Shown: one piece after another, positions 20,299 through 30,428 of the stretch
How positions within the stretch are numbered: position 1 is the stretch's first letter
How the letters are laid out: each line of letters begins with the position of its first letter
Origin: Ponticaulis sp.
Lineage (GTDB): Bacteria > Pseudomonadota > Alphaproteobacteria > Caulobacterales > Hyphomonadaceae
Length of the DNA stretch: 64,000 bases
Reading direction: 5' to 3'
Assembly: GCA_002723155.1 (NCBI GenBank)
Contig: PBNO01000006.1
Span: 623,781-687,780, forward strand
Position numbers and translations under genes: made by a program
The notes under the pieces: model-generated
Seen by the model: only the letters and a program-made list of their open reading frames with translations
Database searches by the model: none
What the model was told of the DNA's origin: nothing

Positions 20299-20967
20299 CT
20301 ATAATTCCTTGGCGGCGCCCTCCACGAGGTGAAGAAAGTTCGAAAGACCAACCGCGTCAGAAGAAATCTTGCCCGATTTATCCTTGCGATATCGCATGAG
20401 ACGCTGATCTTCGTTTGTGCCTACCGGCATGATCAGCATGCCGCCCGCCTTTAGTTGATCGAGCCAGACCTGCGGAACATCTTCCAGTGCGCATGTCGCG
20501 ACGATGCGATCGAATGGCGCAGATGCCGGCCAGCCAAACGCACCATCGCTACATTGCGAGATGATGTTCGTAAGGCCGAGATTGTCAAACCGCTGCTTCG
20601 CAGATTCGACCAGCGTCCTGTAACGATCAACCGTATTGATTCGGCGCGCCAGTCGGGACATCAAAGCCGTCAGATAGCCACTGCCTGTGCCAATCTCCAG
20701 AATGGTGCAGGACCGGTCCTTTCCAAGCTCAAGCGAGTAAATAATCGTCGCCACGTCGGATGGACGGGAAATGGTCTGACCACAGGCAATCGGCAGCGCG
20801 ACATCGTCATAGGCGTATTCTTCGAACTCGCGATCGACGAATTGTTCGCGGGGAAGCTTTTCAATTGCATTGAGCAAATCATTATCGGTGATACCCGAAC
20901 GTCGAAGCTCGAGTATCAGTCGCATTTTACGAAATGGATCGTGCTCAGCCTCAGACACTCTTGTCAC
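20299..20967 (-). CDS. pcm: Protein-L-isoaspartate O-methyltransferase
   Basis: It repairs isoaspartyl residues in aged proteins using S-adenosylmethionine. The protein has 222 residues. Motif I is ILEIGTGSGYLTALM, which binds the cofactor; RYRTLVESAKQRF follows, and the family end block is LKAGGMLIMPVG. The substrate-side element LPIACGQTISRP is typical of Pcm. The start codon is a GTG whose first base is the last base of the surE stop codon (TAGTG), showing translational coupling. Downstream a small hairpin (20281-20297) precedes yajC. Confidence 0.94.
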   Translation of the reverse strand: MTRVSEAEHDPFRKMRLILELRRSGITDNDLLNAIEKLPREQFVDREFEEYAYDDVALPIACGQTISRPSDVATIIYSLELGKDRSCTILEIGTGSGYLTALMSRLARRINTVDRYRTLVESAKQRFDNLGLTNIISQCSDGAFGWPASAPFDRIVATCALEDVPQVWLDQLKAGGMLIMPVGTNEDQRLMRYRKDKSGKISSDAVGLSNFLHLVEGAAKEL

Positions 20968-21739
20968 TACTTCCCGATATCACCCAGTTCCGCCCTGAAA
21001 GACTGTAGGGTGTTTTCATGGGTCAGGTCTACATGCAAAGGCGTGATGGATACCCTACCCTCGTAAATCGCCTTGAGATCGGTTCCCTCTGCGGGATCAG
21101 AGAGCTTGCCCCGATAACCGATCCAGAAATAGCTGTCGCCGCGCAAGTCAAGCCGCTGCTCGGCATGGACGATGTTTTCATCACGGAACCCCTGACGGGT
21201 AACCTCAACGCCCGTGACAGCATCCGGCGCACGGTCAGGGAAGTTCACATTCACCACGACATTGCCAGCCCATGTCATATCCACGAGCCGCTTGAGAACA
21301 ATGCTGCCCCAATGGCGAGCGGTTTCCCATGGAAGAGAGCCCGGAGCCTGGAAGCCACGAGACTGGCTGAGCGCGATAGATCTCACGCCATGCTGCATGC
21401 CACACATCGCTGCGGCAATTGTTCCGGAATAGCTTGTGTCTTCAGCAATATTCTGCCCGCGGTTCACGCCTGAAAGGATCAGGTCAGGCTTCTCATCGCC
21501 CATGAGTTCGAGCAAACCAAGCAAAACACAGTCAGTAGGCGTGCCACGAACCGCAAACGTCTTGTCGTCAAGCTTTCTGACCCGCACCGGATCGGTAAGC
21601 GTCATAGCCCGCGACTTGCCGGATTGTTCCACCTCTGGCGCAATGATCCAGATATCGTCCGAAACGGTTCGGGCGATTTCCTCAAGCACTTTCAGGCCTT
21701 CAGCGTGAATGCCGTCATCATTCGTAAGAAGAATACGCA

Positions 21740-21740
<1 letters not shown>
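20967..21740 (-). CDS. surE: 5'/3'-nucleotidase SurE
   Basis: Metal-dependent phosphatase acting on nucleoside monophosphates, linked to stationary-phase survival. The protein of 257 residues starts MRILLTNDDGIHAEGLKVLE; Asp8 and Asp9 are the metal ligands. The SGVNRGQNIAEDTSYSGTI stretch holds the second Asn/Ser set of ligands. It overlaps serS and pcm by one base each, so the three are probably read as a coupled unit, as in other proteobacteria. Confidence 0.97.
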
Positions 21741-23089
<1,349 letters not shown>

Positions 23090-23112
23090 TTAACGCCATG
23101 CGCAGCTCAGGT

Positions 23113-23955
23113 CTACTGGGCTGCGTTGCGTTCTTCCTCTTCACGATCACGCGCACGCTCAATCAGGACCACACACCAGATCGAGATCTCATAAAGAATG
23201 GCAACTGGCACAGCCAGCATCACCTGAGAGATGATGTCAGGCGGTGTAAAAAAGGCAGCAAAGGCAAGGATGCCGACAACTGCATATTTGCGTCCGCTTT
23301 TGAGCGTATCTGATGACACGAGGTCGGCTTTGCCCAGAAGACTCACAATAACAGGAAGCTGGAATGACAGGCCAAACGCGAGCATCAGCGCCATCACGAG
23401 GGACAGATACTCCGAAACCCTAATTTGGGATTCGATCGCCGCAATGCCCTCGCCTCCCATCTGTTGAAAGCTCAGAGCAAAACGCGAGACGAGCGGCAGC
23501 ATGATGAAATAAACAAACAGTGCGCCAATCGTGAACAGTAAAGGAGCCGCTACGAGGAACGGGAGAAACGCACCACGTTCATTCTTGTACAAGCCCGGAG
23601 CCACAAATGCATAGAGCTGCCAGGCGATGAACGGAAACGCCAGGAACAAACCAGAGAACAGTGACAATTTCAGTTGCGCGAAAAACACCTCCAAAGGACC
23701 GGTATAGATCAGACGGAAGTCGGCATCGCCGCGTTCAAACTGGGCTTCGCGCACGAGCGGAGACAATAGAAAGTTATAGATCGGCTCTGCAAAGACAAAG
23801 CAGAGGATGCCAGCACCTGCCAGCGCCACCATCGCCCAGATCAGGCGCGTGCGAAGTTCTTTCAGATGTTCAAGAAGCGGTGCGCTGGAATTTTCGACTT
23901 CGTCGTCAGCTTGAGCGGCGCTCTTATCAGGCTTGTCGTTCACCAGAAGTCTCAC
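23113..23955 (-). CDS. tatC: Sec-independent protein translocase TatC
   Basis: Core receptor of the twin-arginine pathway in the inner membrane. It binds signal peptides of folded proteins. The 280-residue protein has six membrane segments; the family hallmarks are PLLEHLKELRTRLIWA at the N-terminus, then FLAFPFIAWQLYAFVAPGLY and PPDIISQVMLAVPVAILYE. An N-terminal acidic tail (DKSAAQADDEVENSS) precedes the first segment. The start overlaps the end of tatB by 29 bases; an in-frame GTG twelve bases later is an alternative. Translational coupling is expected. Confidence 0.97.
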   Translation of the reverse strand: MRLLVNDKPDKSAAQADDEVENSSAPLLEHLKELRTRLIWAMVALAGAGILCFVFAEPIYNFLLSPLVREAQFERGDADFRLIYTGPLEVFFAQLKLSLFSGLFLAFPFIAWQLYAFVAPGLYKNERGAFLPFLVAAPLLFTIGALFVYFIMLPLVSRFALSFQQMGGEGIAAIESQIRVSEYLSLVMALMLAFGLSFQLPVIVSLLGKADLVSSDTLKSGRKYAVVGILAFAAFFTPPDIISQVMLAVPVAILYEISIWCVVLIERARDREEEERNAAQ

Positions 23956-24244
23956 TGCTCATGACGGAGGAATTGATATCCCGTTCAGCGTCCTGCAGGT
24001 CGGTCACCGCCTGCTCCAGCTGATTATTTTTCTTCAGCGCTTCGATTTCCTGACGCAGCTCGTCAAGCTCCGCCTGACGCGCAATGTCATCAAACGCGCC
24101 GCGGAACTCGTTCGCCATACGCTTTGCTTGCCCGACCCATTGACCAATGCGCCGCATCATAAGCGGCAGGTCTTTTGGACCGACAACAATCAAGGCGATA
24201 ATGCCGATAAGCAGAAATTCAGATAAACCGAACTGTGGAAGCAT
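23927..24244 (-). CDS. tatB: Sec-independent protein translocase TatB
   Basis: Helper of TatC in the twin-arginine receptor complex. The 105-residue protein starts MLPQFGLSEFLLIGIIALIV, the typical short membrane helix with a Gly hinge, then GPKDLPLMMRRIGQWVG and an amphipathic helix with AKRMANEFRGAFDDIARQAE. The C-terminal part is predicted coiled coil (ELRQEIEALKKNNQLEQAV). It lies between tatA (17 bases away) and tatC (overlapping). Confidence 0.96.
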   Translation of the reverse strand: MLPQFGLSEFLLIGIIALIVVGPKDLPLMMRRIGQWVGQAKRMANEFRGAFDDIARQAELDELRQEIEALKKNNQLEQAVTDLQDAERDINSSVMSSETSGERQA

Positions 24245-24261
24245 TGCAGATCAAAGCGCGC

Positions 24262-24459
24262 TTACGCTTTGTCTTTTTCCGGAGTTACGTTGATTGCATC
24301 CGGAGAGGCATCATCGTCTTCATCGTCTTTCAGACCGGAGCGAAAGCTTTTAATACCCTTCGCCATATCTCCCATGATCGCAGAAATTTTTCCGCGGCCA
24401 CCGAAAAGCAGCAGTGCCACTACAACGACGACCAAAATCTGCATCCAACCTGGGGCCAT
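24262..24459 (-). CDS. tatA: Sec-independent protein translocase TatA
   Basis: The pore-forming or membrane-weakening component of the twin-arginine system. The 65-residue protein begins [20 protein letters not shown], a short membrane helix, followed by [20 protein letters not shown], the conserved amphipathic helix, and an acidic tail ([11 protein letters not shown]). The FG-(R/K)-GK hinge is the TatA signature. It lies 68 bases after scpB and leads tatABC. Confidence 0.97.
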   Translation of the reverse strand: MAPGWMQILVVVVVALLLFGGRGKISAIMGDMAKGIKSFRSGLKDDEDDDASPDAINVTPEKDKA

Positions 24460-24527
24460 AGTAATTCTCCCTTACTCCTGCTTAAAATAAACAGGAAGTG
24501 CCGTTAGGACAATGCACGTCATTGGAC

Positions 24528-25304
24528 CTAATTGTCATCGTCTGCAAGAAAATCGGTGTGGAATTCTGCGTTTTCTTCATCATCGACAGAAATCGCGTCA
24601 CCATCATCCAGATTATCTTCATCGGTCGGACGCGGCATTTCAAAGCCGACCGGCAGCGCGCTATCCAGCAAACCGGCAGCCTGAAATTCGGACTTACCTG
24701 GTAGCGTATCGAGGTTCTCGAGCCCGAAATGCTCAAGAAATGCATCGGTGGTTCCATATGTCACCGGACGCCCCGGTGTGCGACGTCGGCCACGCAGGCG
24801 CACCCACCCGCATTCAAGCAGGATGTCGAGCGTACCTTTGGAGACGGCAACACCGCGCACATCTTCGATTTCGGCGCGTGTAACTGGCTGGCAGTAAGCA
24901 ATGATTGCGAGGGTCTCGAGTGCCGCTGATGACAGCTTACGATCTTCGTCGCGATATTCCGTGAAAAGAAAACTGAGGTCACGCGCAGTCTGGAAACGCC
25001 ACTTGCCTCCGACTTCAACGAGGTTCACGCCGCGCTTGGTGTAAGCTTCCTGAAGGGTCATCAGAATCTCAGACGCATCAACGCCAGAAGGCATAGACGC
25101 AGCGACCTCATCGGCCGTCAGAGGTTCACCCGCAGCGAACAGAACAGCTTCCGCGCGCCGCAATGCTTCTGCCTCGGTCTCCAGATACGGCGTGGACCGG
25201 GCTTCAGTTTCTATAGCTTTGCGCTCCTGCCCCTTATAGGCGAAGCTCATCTGCTTTACGGCAGACCGGATATCCTCAAGGCGCTCAGCTTCTGACTTAG
25301 GCAT
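24528..25304 (-). CDS. scpB: Segregation and condensation protein ScpB
   Basis: A winged-helix subunit of the Smc-ScpAB condensin that helps compact and separate chromosomes. From the ATG at 25304 it has 258 residues. The core has the ScpB hallmarks EAVLFAAGEPLTADEVA and then SSAALETLAIIAYCQPVTRAEIEDVRG. The second winged helix ends with GRPVTYGTTDAFLEHFGL. The tail is acidic (DEDNLDDGD). A longer upstream frame overlaps scpA and was rejected; the chosen start overlaps scpA by 8 bases. Confidence 0.95.
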   Translation of the reverse strand: MPKSEAERLEDIRSAVKQMSFAYKGQERKAIETEARSTPYLETEAEALRRAEAVLFAAGEPLTADEVAASMPSGVDASEILMTLQEAYTKRGVNLVEVGGKWRFQTARDLSFLFTEYRDEDRKLSSAALETLAIIAYCQPVTRAEIEDVRGVAVSKGTLDILLECGWVRLRGRRRTPGRPVTYGTTDAFLEHFGLENLDTLPGKSEFQAAGLLDSALPVGFEMPRPTDEDNLDDGDAISVDDEENAEFHTDFLADDDN

Positions 25305-26136
25305 TCTCAGCCTCCGCGTCAGCATCTTCCATGTAACGAACCATAACGGGCTCGCGGTAAGAATCCTGCCGCAGGTCGATCCGTTTTGCCTTTGTGAGAT
25401 CGAGCGATGCAGCAAAAAGGCTCGCAAGGCGGGACTTGCTCGGCGCGTGATCTTCTTCAGACCGCCCACCCGTATCCGCAACCTCATTAAGGCTCGCCCA
25501 ACGATCCCCCATCGTCGGCAACACACGCACTATGGCCTTGCGTGCTTCTTCAAGCGGCAAAACATACTGCTTCACCACCTCATGAGGCTTCTCGCGGGAT
25601 TGCCGGGTCTGAATTTTTGCAAATGCCGCCATCAAATCAATCAGTCGCGTATTGTATTGCGCCCGCTTAACAACAACAGGACGCTCCGGCAGGCCGCGAG
25701 GAAAAACATCGCGATTGAGGATATCGCCATTCATGAGCGCCTCGCCCGCGTCGCGCATGGCTTCAAGTCGCTGCAATCGGAACGCCAGACGTGATGCCAG
25801 ATCGTCAGCACTCACTTCGTCGTCAGCTTGTTTTTCCGTTTTAGGTAAAAGCAGCCGAGACTTCAGGAAGGCGAGCCAGGACGCCATGAGCAGATAATCG
25901 GCGGCAAGGTCGATCCGCTTCTCACGGGCGTCGGTCACAAATGCCAGATATTGTTCAGCGAGTTCGAGAACCGAGACCTTACGCAGGTCCACTTTCTGCT
26001 TACGAGCAAGGCCAAGCAACAGGTGGAGCGGCCCTTCAAAACCGTCAACATCGACCAGAAAGGCATCTGCCTGATCGAAATCGAAGTCCGAGGAATCCAG
26101 CGATCCGCTTCCCGTCACTAGTCCGTCTGCCGCCAT
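25297..26136 (-). CDS. scpA: Segregation and condensation protein ScpA
   Basis: The kleisin subunit that bridges Smc heads. It has 279 residues. The N-terminal motif is VDGFEGPLHLLLGLARKQKVD with LRKVSVLELAEQYL, matching the family. An internal region carries YLLMASWLAFLKSRLLLP, the typical helix before an acidic loop. It overlaps nagZ by one base and scpB by eight, so the three are likely read together. A plain soluble cytoplasmic protein is expected. Confidence 0.96.
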   Translation of the reverse strand: MAADGLVTGSGSLDSSDFDFDQADAFLVDVDGFEGPLHLLLGLARKQKVDLRKVSVLELAEQYLAFVTDAREKRIDLAADYLLMASWLAFLKSRLLLPKTEKQADDEVSADDLASRLAFRLQRLEAMRDAGEALMNGDILNRDVFPRGLPERPVVVKRAQYNTRLIDLMAAFAKIQTRQSREKPHEVVKQYVLPLEEARKAIVRVLPTMGDRWASLNEVADTGGRSEEDHAPSKSRLASLFAASLDLTKAKRIDLRQDSYREPVMVRYMEDADAEAENA

Positions 26137-27170
26137 CAGCTCACCGTTTCTGTCTCCGTCATCAGAGCGTCGAATCGCTCTTTCAGCGCGAGCACATCTA
26201 CATCTTTCTGTTTAGTGCTATCTGATTCTGCCCTCTTAGCGCGAGAGAGAGCTTTATTTTGAAGTTCAGGCGCCGCATGTGCGACTTCCGTCATCTCTGC
26301 CAGAATCACCTGCGGGTCTTTTTCAAACCCTGAGCAGTGCAGAACGACATCACATCCAGCATTTACAGCACGTTGCGCGCGTTCGCTCAGCGGTCCGCCA
26401 AGCGCTTTCATGCCCAGATCATCGCTCATAAGTAGCCCGTCAAAGCCGATACGGCCGCGAATGACGTCTGAAATAATTGTGGATGAAGTTGTCGCTGGCT
26501 CGTTTGCATCAAAGGCCGGGTAGAGAATGTGAGCCGTCATCGCCATTGGCGCGTCATTCACCATCTCGAATGCGGCAAAGTCTTTGGCTAGTTCATTCGC
26601 ACCTTCGGAAACCACCGGAAGCTCTTCATGGCTGTCAACTTTTGAACGACCATGCCCCGGAATGTGTTTAATCACGCCAGCGACACCAGCATCACGGAGA
26701 CCTTGCAACGCAGCGGCACCAAGCTGTCCAGCCTGAACAGGCTCAAGACCGAAGGCGCGATCGCCGATGATATCATGTGCACCAGGCACAGGAAGATCTA
26801 CACACGGCGAACAGTCCGCATGGATGCCAAGGCTGGAAAGCTCAAGCCCCATTAGCGTATGGCCGATACGGGTCGCTTCGAGCCCTTTTTGCGCGTCTTG
26901 CTGATAGATCGCCCCATAGCGCGCAGCGGGCGGAAAAACTGGCCATTCGGGTGCCTTGAGACGTGCTACCCGTCCGCCTTCCTGATCAATAAAGATCAGG
27001 CAAGCCCTTCCGAGCGCAGCCCAGATATCATCGACCAGTTTCTTGACCTGAGTTTTGCTGACACAGCTGCGGCCCATCAAAATGATAGCCCATGGCTGAG
27101 TATCGCTCAGAAGAGCCTTCTCTTCATTGGTCAGGACACGGCCGGATACGCTGAGGATACACGCTTTCAT
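26136..27170 (-). CDS. nagZ: Beta-N-acetylhexosaminidase NagZ
   Basis: Cytoplasmic glycoside hydrolase family 3 enzyme that trims N-acetylglucosamine from recycled cell-wall muropeptides and can influence beta-lactamase induction. The 344-residue protein contains IFIDQEGGRVARLKAPEWP, the substrate-side block, and VIKHIPGHGRSKVDSHEELP, which holds the catalytic His loop; the nucleophile Asp is in LLMSDDLGMKAL. It sits between the SPOR protein (3 bases) and scpA (1-base overlap). Confidence 0.96.
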   Translation of the reverse strand: MKACILSVSGRVLTNEEKALLSDTQPWAIILMGRSCVSKTQVKKLVDDIWAALGRACLIFIDQEGGRVARLKAPEWPVFPPAARYGAIYQQDAQKGLEATRIGHTLMGLELSSLGIHADCSPCVDLPVPGAHDIIGDRAFGLEPVQAGQLGAAALQGLRDAGVAGVIKHIPGHGRSKVDSHEELPVVSEGANELAKDFAAFEMVNDAPMAMTAHILYPAFDANEPATTSSTIISDVIRGRIGFDGLLMSDDLGMKALGGPLSERAQRAVNAGCDVVLHCSGFEKDPQVILAEMTEVAHAAPELQNKALSRAKRAESDSTKQKDVDVLALKERFDALMTETETVS

Positions 27171-27173
27171 CGA

Positions 27174-28031
27174 TTATCTCGTAATCACAATACAGGACTG
27201 GTTGCGCGTCTGAAGCGCATTGCAGAACTGGTCAGCATCATCGCGCGTCGCAAAAGCCGCAACACGAAGTCGATAGAAAATACCGCGGGACCCGAGATCT
27301 GCGCGCTGAATGTCCATAACCGCGCCCGCAAACAGATCGGAATGCGCTTCGCGCAGCTGTGCCCACGCAGTCTCTGCATCGGAACGATCACGAAGCGCCA
27401 TAACCTGAACCAGATAATTGCCATTGGCATCAAACACTGAATTGGAACTGTCAGGCACGTCATTCGTCACCGGCGGCAATGGACGTGGTGGCGCAACAGT
27501 TGGTGTAGCTGTTGGTGTCGGAGTTGGCGTCGGCTCAGGAGACGCGGCCCGAGGTTCTTCTCTCACCGGAGCGGTGTTGGACGGAGGTGTCGAGGTCGAA
27601 GTTGAAGGTGTCGTTGTTCCCGTTCGAGCCGCACCCGGACGAAGTTCACGTGGCTCTCCATCCTGTGGTGAACCTGACACTTCGGTTACTTCGGCGTCGG
27701 ACGAGCGATCATTGTTATCGATGGAGTCAAACAGGCGCATATTGGCTTCAGAAACGCCATCATCGCCTTCCTCTTCCATTCGGGTTTTATAGGGATCATC
27801 GTCGGCGGCAAAAATCGGCGCATCATTCGGATTTGCTCGAATACCCTGACGATACGCATTCCAGACGACCGCGCCAAAGACAAGAACGACGCCAGCCGCA
27901 AGAATCACAATTAGCGGCCCCTTGCCGCCGCCATCATCTTCACGGGCATCAAACCCTTTATACTCGTCTCCAAAAGCGGAATATGTCGAACGCTCTCGAG
28001 GCCCAGTTTCGGCTTCGTAATCATCAGCCAT
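27174..28031 (-). CDS. SPOR-domain protein with one membrane segment
   Basis: A predicted inner-membrane protein with periplasmic peptidoglycan-binding. The 285 residues divide into a short cytoplasmic, charged N-terminus (YKGFDAREDDGG), one membrane helix (GPLIVILAAGVVLVFGAVVW), a long acidic and then Pro/Thr/Ser-rich linker (STSTSTPPSN, SPEPTPTPTPTATPTV), and a C-terminal SPOR domain over about 80 residues starting near GNYLVQVMALRDRSDAE. SPOR domains bind glycans stripped of stem peptides at division sites, so a role in cytokinesis is likely. A CtrA-like box lies upstream (28075-28090). Confidence 0.85.
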   Translation of the reverse strand: MADDYEAETGPRERSTYSAFGDEYKGFDAREDDGGGKGPLIVILAAGVVLVFGAVVWNAYRQGIRANPNDAPIFAADDDPYKTRMEEEGDDGVSEANMRLFDSIDNNDRSSDAEVTEVSGSPQDGEPRELRPGAARTGTTTPSTSTSTPPSNTAPVREEPRAASPEPTPTPTPTATPTVAPPRPLPPVTNDVPDSSNSVFDANGNYLVQVMALRDRSDAETAWAQLREAHSDLFAGAVMDIQRADLGSRGIFYRLRVAAFATRDDADQFCNALQTRNQSCIVITR

Positions 28032-28074
28032 AACGCGAATCCTTCTACTCGCATTAAGAATATTATAAGTTTTG

Positions 28075-28090
28075 TTAACGGTGCGCTAAC
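28075..28090 (-). promoter_or_regulatory. CtrA-like box upstream of the SPOR gene
   Basis: On the minus strand the site reads TTAGCGCACCGTTAAC, one base away from TTAA-N7-TTAAC, the known CtrA consensus. It lies 44 bases upstream of the SPOR-domain start. No CtrA gene is present here, so the call is by resemblance only. Confidence 0.4.
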
Positions 28091-28096
28091 GATAAC

Positions 28097-29284
28097 TCAG
28101 ATCATCGCATCCAGATTGAAGAGTCTCCTGTGCTCATCAATCGCGTAATTATCCGTCATGCCCGCGATGTAATCACACACCACACGGGCGCGTGCATCCT
28201 TCGTCATCTGCTGAGCTGTCTCATTCCAAGGTGGCGGCAATGTGTCGGGCTCTGAAAGAAATAGCCCGAAGAGCTCTTTCAAAATACGCTTCGCCTGACT
28301 GCGCTTTCTATTCACCTTATAATGTCGGTACATGCGCTCCATCAGGAAGCGGCGCAGCTCTTTCTGCTCAGCATCCAGTTTCTCTGAAAAAGCGACGAGC
28401 GGCTCTTTGAGATTGCGAACATCTTCGACTGACTTTGGATTTAGCCTTTTGGCACGGCGACTTGTCTCCGCAGTCAGGTCATCAATCCAGACACCGATCA
28501 GTCTGCGAACGGCTTCGGAAATCACACGCTGACGATCAAGCAGCGGATAGTCTTTCTGCACCTGATGGAAGATACGACCGACGAGCGGAACGTCTTTAAT
28601 ATCCTCGATCGTGAACAAGCCGGCGGAAAGGCCATCGTCAATGTCGTGATTATTGTACGCAATATCATCTGACAGCGCTGCAACCTGTGCCTCAGGGCCC
28701 GCATAGGTATCCAGATCAAGCTGCTCCAGATGCTCAAAATCCAGAAAGGCCTGCGGAAGATCCTGCATGCGCTTTCCATTTTTGAGAACAGGCCCGTTAT
28801 GCTTGATCAACCCTTCAAGCGTTTCAAATGTCAGGTTCAGCCCATCAAAGGTCGGATACCGCTGCTCCAGCCGCGTAACGACCCGCAAAGTTTGAGCGTT
28901 GTGATCAAACCCGCCAAAGGCTTCCATACATTCGTCGAGTTGATCTTCACCCGCATGTCCGAATGGCGGGTGCCCTAGATCGTGTGCAAGAGCCAGCGCT
29001 TCTGCCAGGTCTTCGTCCAGGCCCAGCGTACGGGCAGCAGAGCGGGCAATCTGAGCAACTTCCAGAGAGTGGGTCAGCCGCGTGCGAAAATGATCGCCCT
29101 CATGCGCCACGAAGACTTGAGTCTTCATTTTAAGACGTCGAAATGCGCTCGCGTGAATGATCCGATCACGATCACGTTGGAAAGGCGTTCTGGTGCGCGA
29201 TTCAGGCTCAATCTGAAACCGGCCTCGACTTCTGGCAGGGTCACTCGCATAATCTACACGCGGTGAAATCAGAGATCCTGTCAT
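28097..29284 (-). CDS. dgt: Deoxyguanosinetriphosphate triphosphohydrolase-like protein
   Basis: HD-domain hydrolase that cleaves deoxynucleoside triphosphates to the nucleoside and triphosphate. From the ATG at 29284 it has 395 residues. The HD superfamily pattern is spread over [19 protein letters not shown] and [20 protein letters not shown], giving H...HD, with the later Asp in [14 protein letters not shown]. The start of a longer frame at 29335 lacks a ribosome site; AAGG six bases before 29284 decides this start. In related genomes argS often follows this gene; here the SPOR gene follows directly. Confidence 0.93.
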   Translation of the reverse strand: MTGSLISPRVDYASDPARSRGRFQIEPESRTRTPFQRDRDRIIHASAFRRLKMKTQVFVAHEGDHFRTRLTHSLEVAQIARSAARTLGLDEDLAEALALAHDLGHPPFGHAGEDQLDECMEAFGGFDHNAQTLRVVTRLEQRYPTFDGLNLTFETLEGLIKHNGPVLKNGKRMQDLPQAFLDFEHLEQLDLDTYAGPEAQVAALSDDIAYNNHDIDDGLSAGLFTIEDIKDVPLVGRIFHQVQKDYPLLDRQRVISEAVRRLIGVWIDDLTAETSRRAKRLNPKSVEDVRNLKEPLVAFSEKLDAEQKELRRFLMERMYRHYKVNRKRSQAKRILKELFGLFLSEPDTLPPPWNETAQQMTKDARARVVCDYIAGMTDNYAIDEHRRLFNLDAMI

Positions 29285-29347
29285 GGTTTGCCTTTTCGTT
29301 ACGGAAATCGTGATTATCTGTATATCGCCGGACAAAAGGATAAAATG

Positions 29348-29677
29348 ATGGACACTCCCGTCACTCTCTCTTCCAGCGCTGCCAAGCGCATTAACGCGAT
29401 TCTTTCAGAAAACGGCGACGCCGATTTCCTTCGTGTGTCTGTTGAGGGTGGCGGCTGCTCCGGCTTCTCTTACAAATTCGATTTCGGCCGCGAGATCGAA
29501 AAAGAAGATCTCGTGATTGAACGCGATGGCGCGAAAGTCGCAATCGATTCTGTCAGCCTCCCATTTCTCGAGGGCTCCGAGATCGATTTTGTGGACGAGC
29601 TGATCGGCGCAAGCTTTAAAATCCACAATCCGAACGCCACAGCCAATTGCGGCTGCGGAACAAGCTTCTCCATCTAG
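29348..29677 (+). CDS. erpA: A-type iron-sulfur carrier (ErpA/IscA family)
   Basis: Carrier that hands iron-sulfur clusters to apo-proteins. The 109-residue protein has the three conserved cysteines: Cys37 in [14 protein letters not shown], and Cys101 and Cys103 in [11 protein letters not shown]. The start at 29348 gives AGGA at seven-base spacing; an ATG three bases upstream is nearly equivalent. Divergent from dgt with a 63-base gap. ErpA is the most likely type because alphaproteobacteria often place it beside dgt, but IscA/SufA cannot be excluded by sequence alone. Confidence 0.88.
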   Translation: MDTPVTLSSSAAKRINAILSENGDADFLRVSVEGGGCSGFSYKFDFGREIEKEDLVIERDGAKVAIDSVSLPFLEGSEIDFVDELIGASFKIHNPNATANCGCGTSFSI

Positions 29678-29756
29678 ACAGGTGACGTGGCGACACCGTT
29701 GCCAAGCTGCAATCCACGCGGAACACTAGCTCTCAGATAATTATGGGAGCGAATAA

Positions 29757-30425
29757 ATGACTGTTGCTGAAGCACTCGACAAACGCCTTTCAGTACGAGG
29801 CTTTCTCGACAAGCCTGTCTCGCGTGAGACGCTGGAAACACTCCTGACGACCGCACAGCGTGCACCGTCGGGCGGCAACCTCCAGCCATGGCGCGTGATT
29901 GCGCTCACCGGACAGTCAAAGAACGATCTCATTCGCGTCGCGCAGGAAAAGCTGTCCAAAAGCCCAATGGGCGAACCAACGGACCGGCCAATTTATCCGG
30001 AAGACCTTTGGGAGCCACACCGGTCGCGACGGTTTCAGGTCGGCGAAGACCTGTACGGTGCTCTCGGCATTCCCCGCGAAGACAAAGCCGCTCGCCTCGG
30101 CTGGTTTGCGAACAATTTTCAGTTCTTCGGCGCACCAGTCGCTTTGATGATCATAATTGACGAACGCATGGGCCACGGACAGTGGGCACATACGGGCATG
30201 TTTATGCAATCTATCGCGCTGCTGGCGACAGAAATGGGCCTCGGCACATGTATGCAGGAGTGCTGGGGTATTCTGCGCCCTACCCTCAAAGAACATTTGG
30301 GGCTTGGCGAGACTGAAATGCTTTATTGCGGCATGGCGCTTGGCTATCCTGACTGGGTTAACCCTGCGAATCAGATGCGCTCAGCCCGAGCCGCACTCAG
30401 TGAGTTCGCCGAATTCCGGGACTGA
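29757..30425 (+). CDS. Nitroreductase-family flavoprotein
   Basis: A 222-residue FMN-dependent oxidoreductase of the nitroreductase superfamily. The N-terminal block SVRGFLDKPVSRETLETLL then TTAQRAPSGGNLQPWRVIAL contains the FMN phosphate-binding Arg and Ser/Gly/Asn pattern. The middle carries GQWAHTGMFMQSIALLATEM and the end GMALGYPD, typical of family members using NAD(P)H. The physiological acceptor cannot be determined. A ribosome site (GGGAG) lies six bases upstream. It is followed after 3 bases by xth. Confidence 0.9.
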   Translation: MTVAEALDKRLSVRGFLDKPVSRETLETLLTTAQRAPSGGNLQPWRVIALTGQSKNDLIRVAQEKLSKSPMGEPTDRPIYPEDLWEPHRSRRFQVGEDLYGALGIPREDKAARLGWFANNFQFFGAPVALMIIIDERMGHGQWAHTGMFMQSIALLATEMGLGTCMQECWGILRPTLKEHLGLGETEMLYCGMALGYPDWVNPANQMRSARAALSEFAEFRD

Positions 30426-30428
30426 CCA

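Noticed and set aside
24475..24510. Weak inverted repeat CTCCTG/CAGGAG between tatA and scpB
   Set aside because: Short stem, long AT-rich loop and no T-tract; not a convincing terminator.
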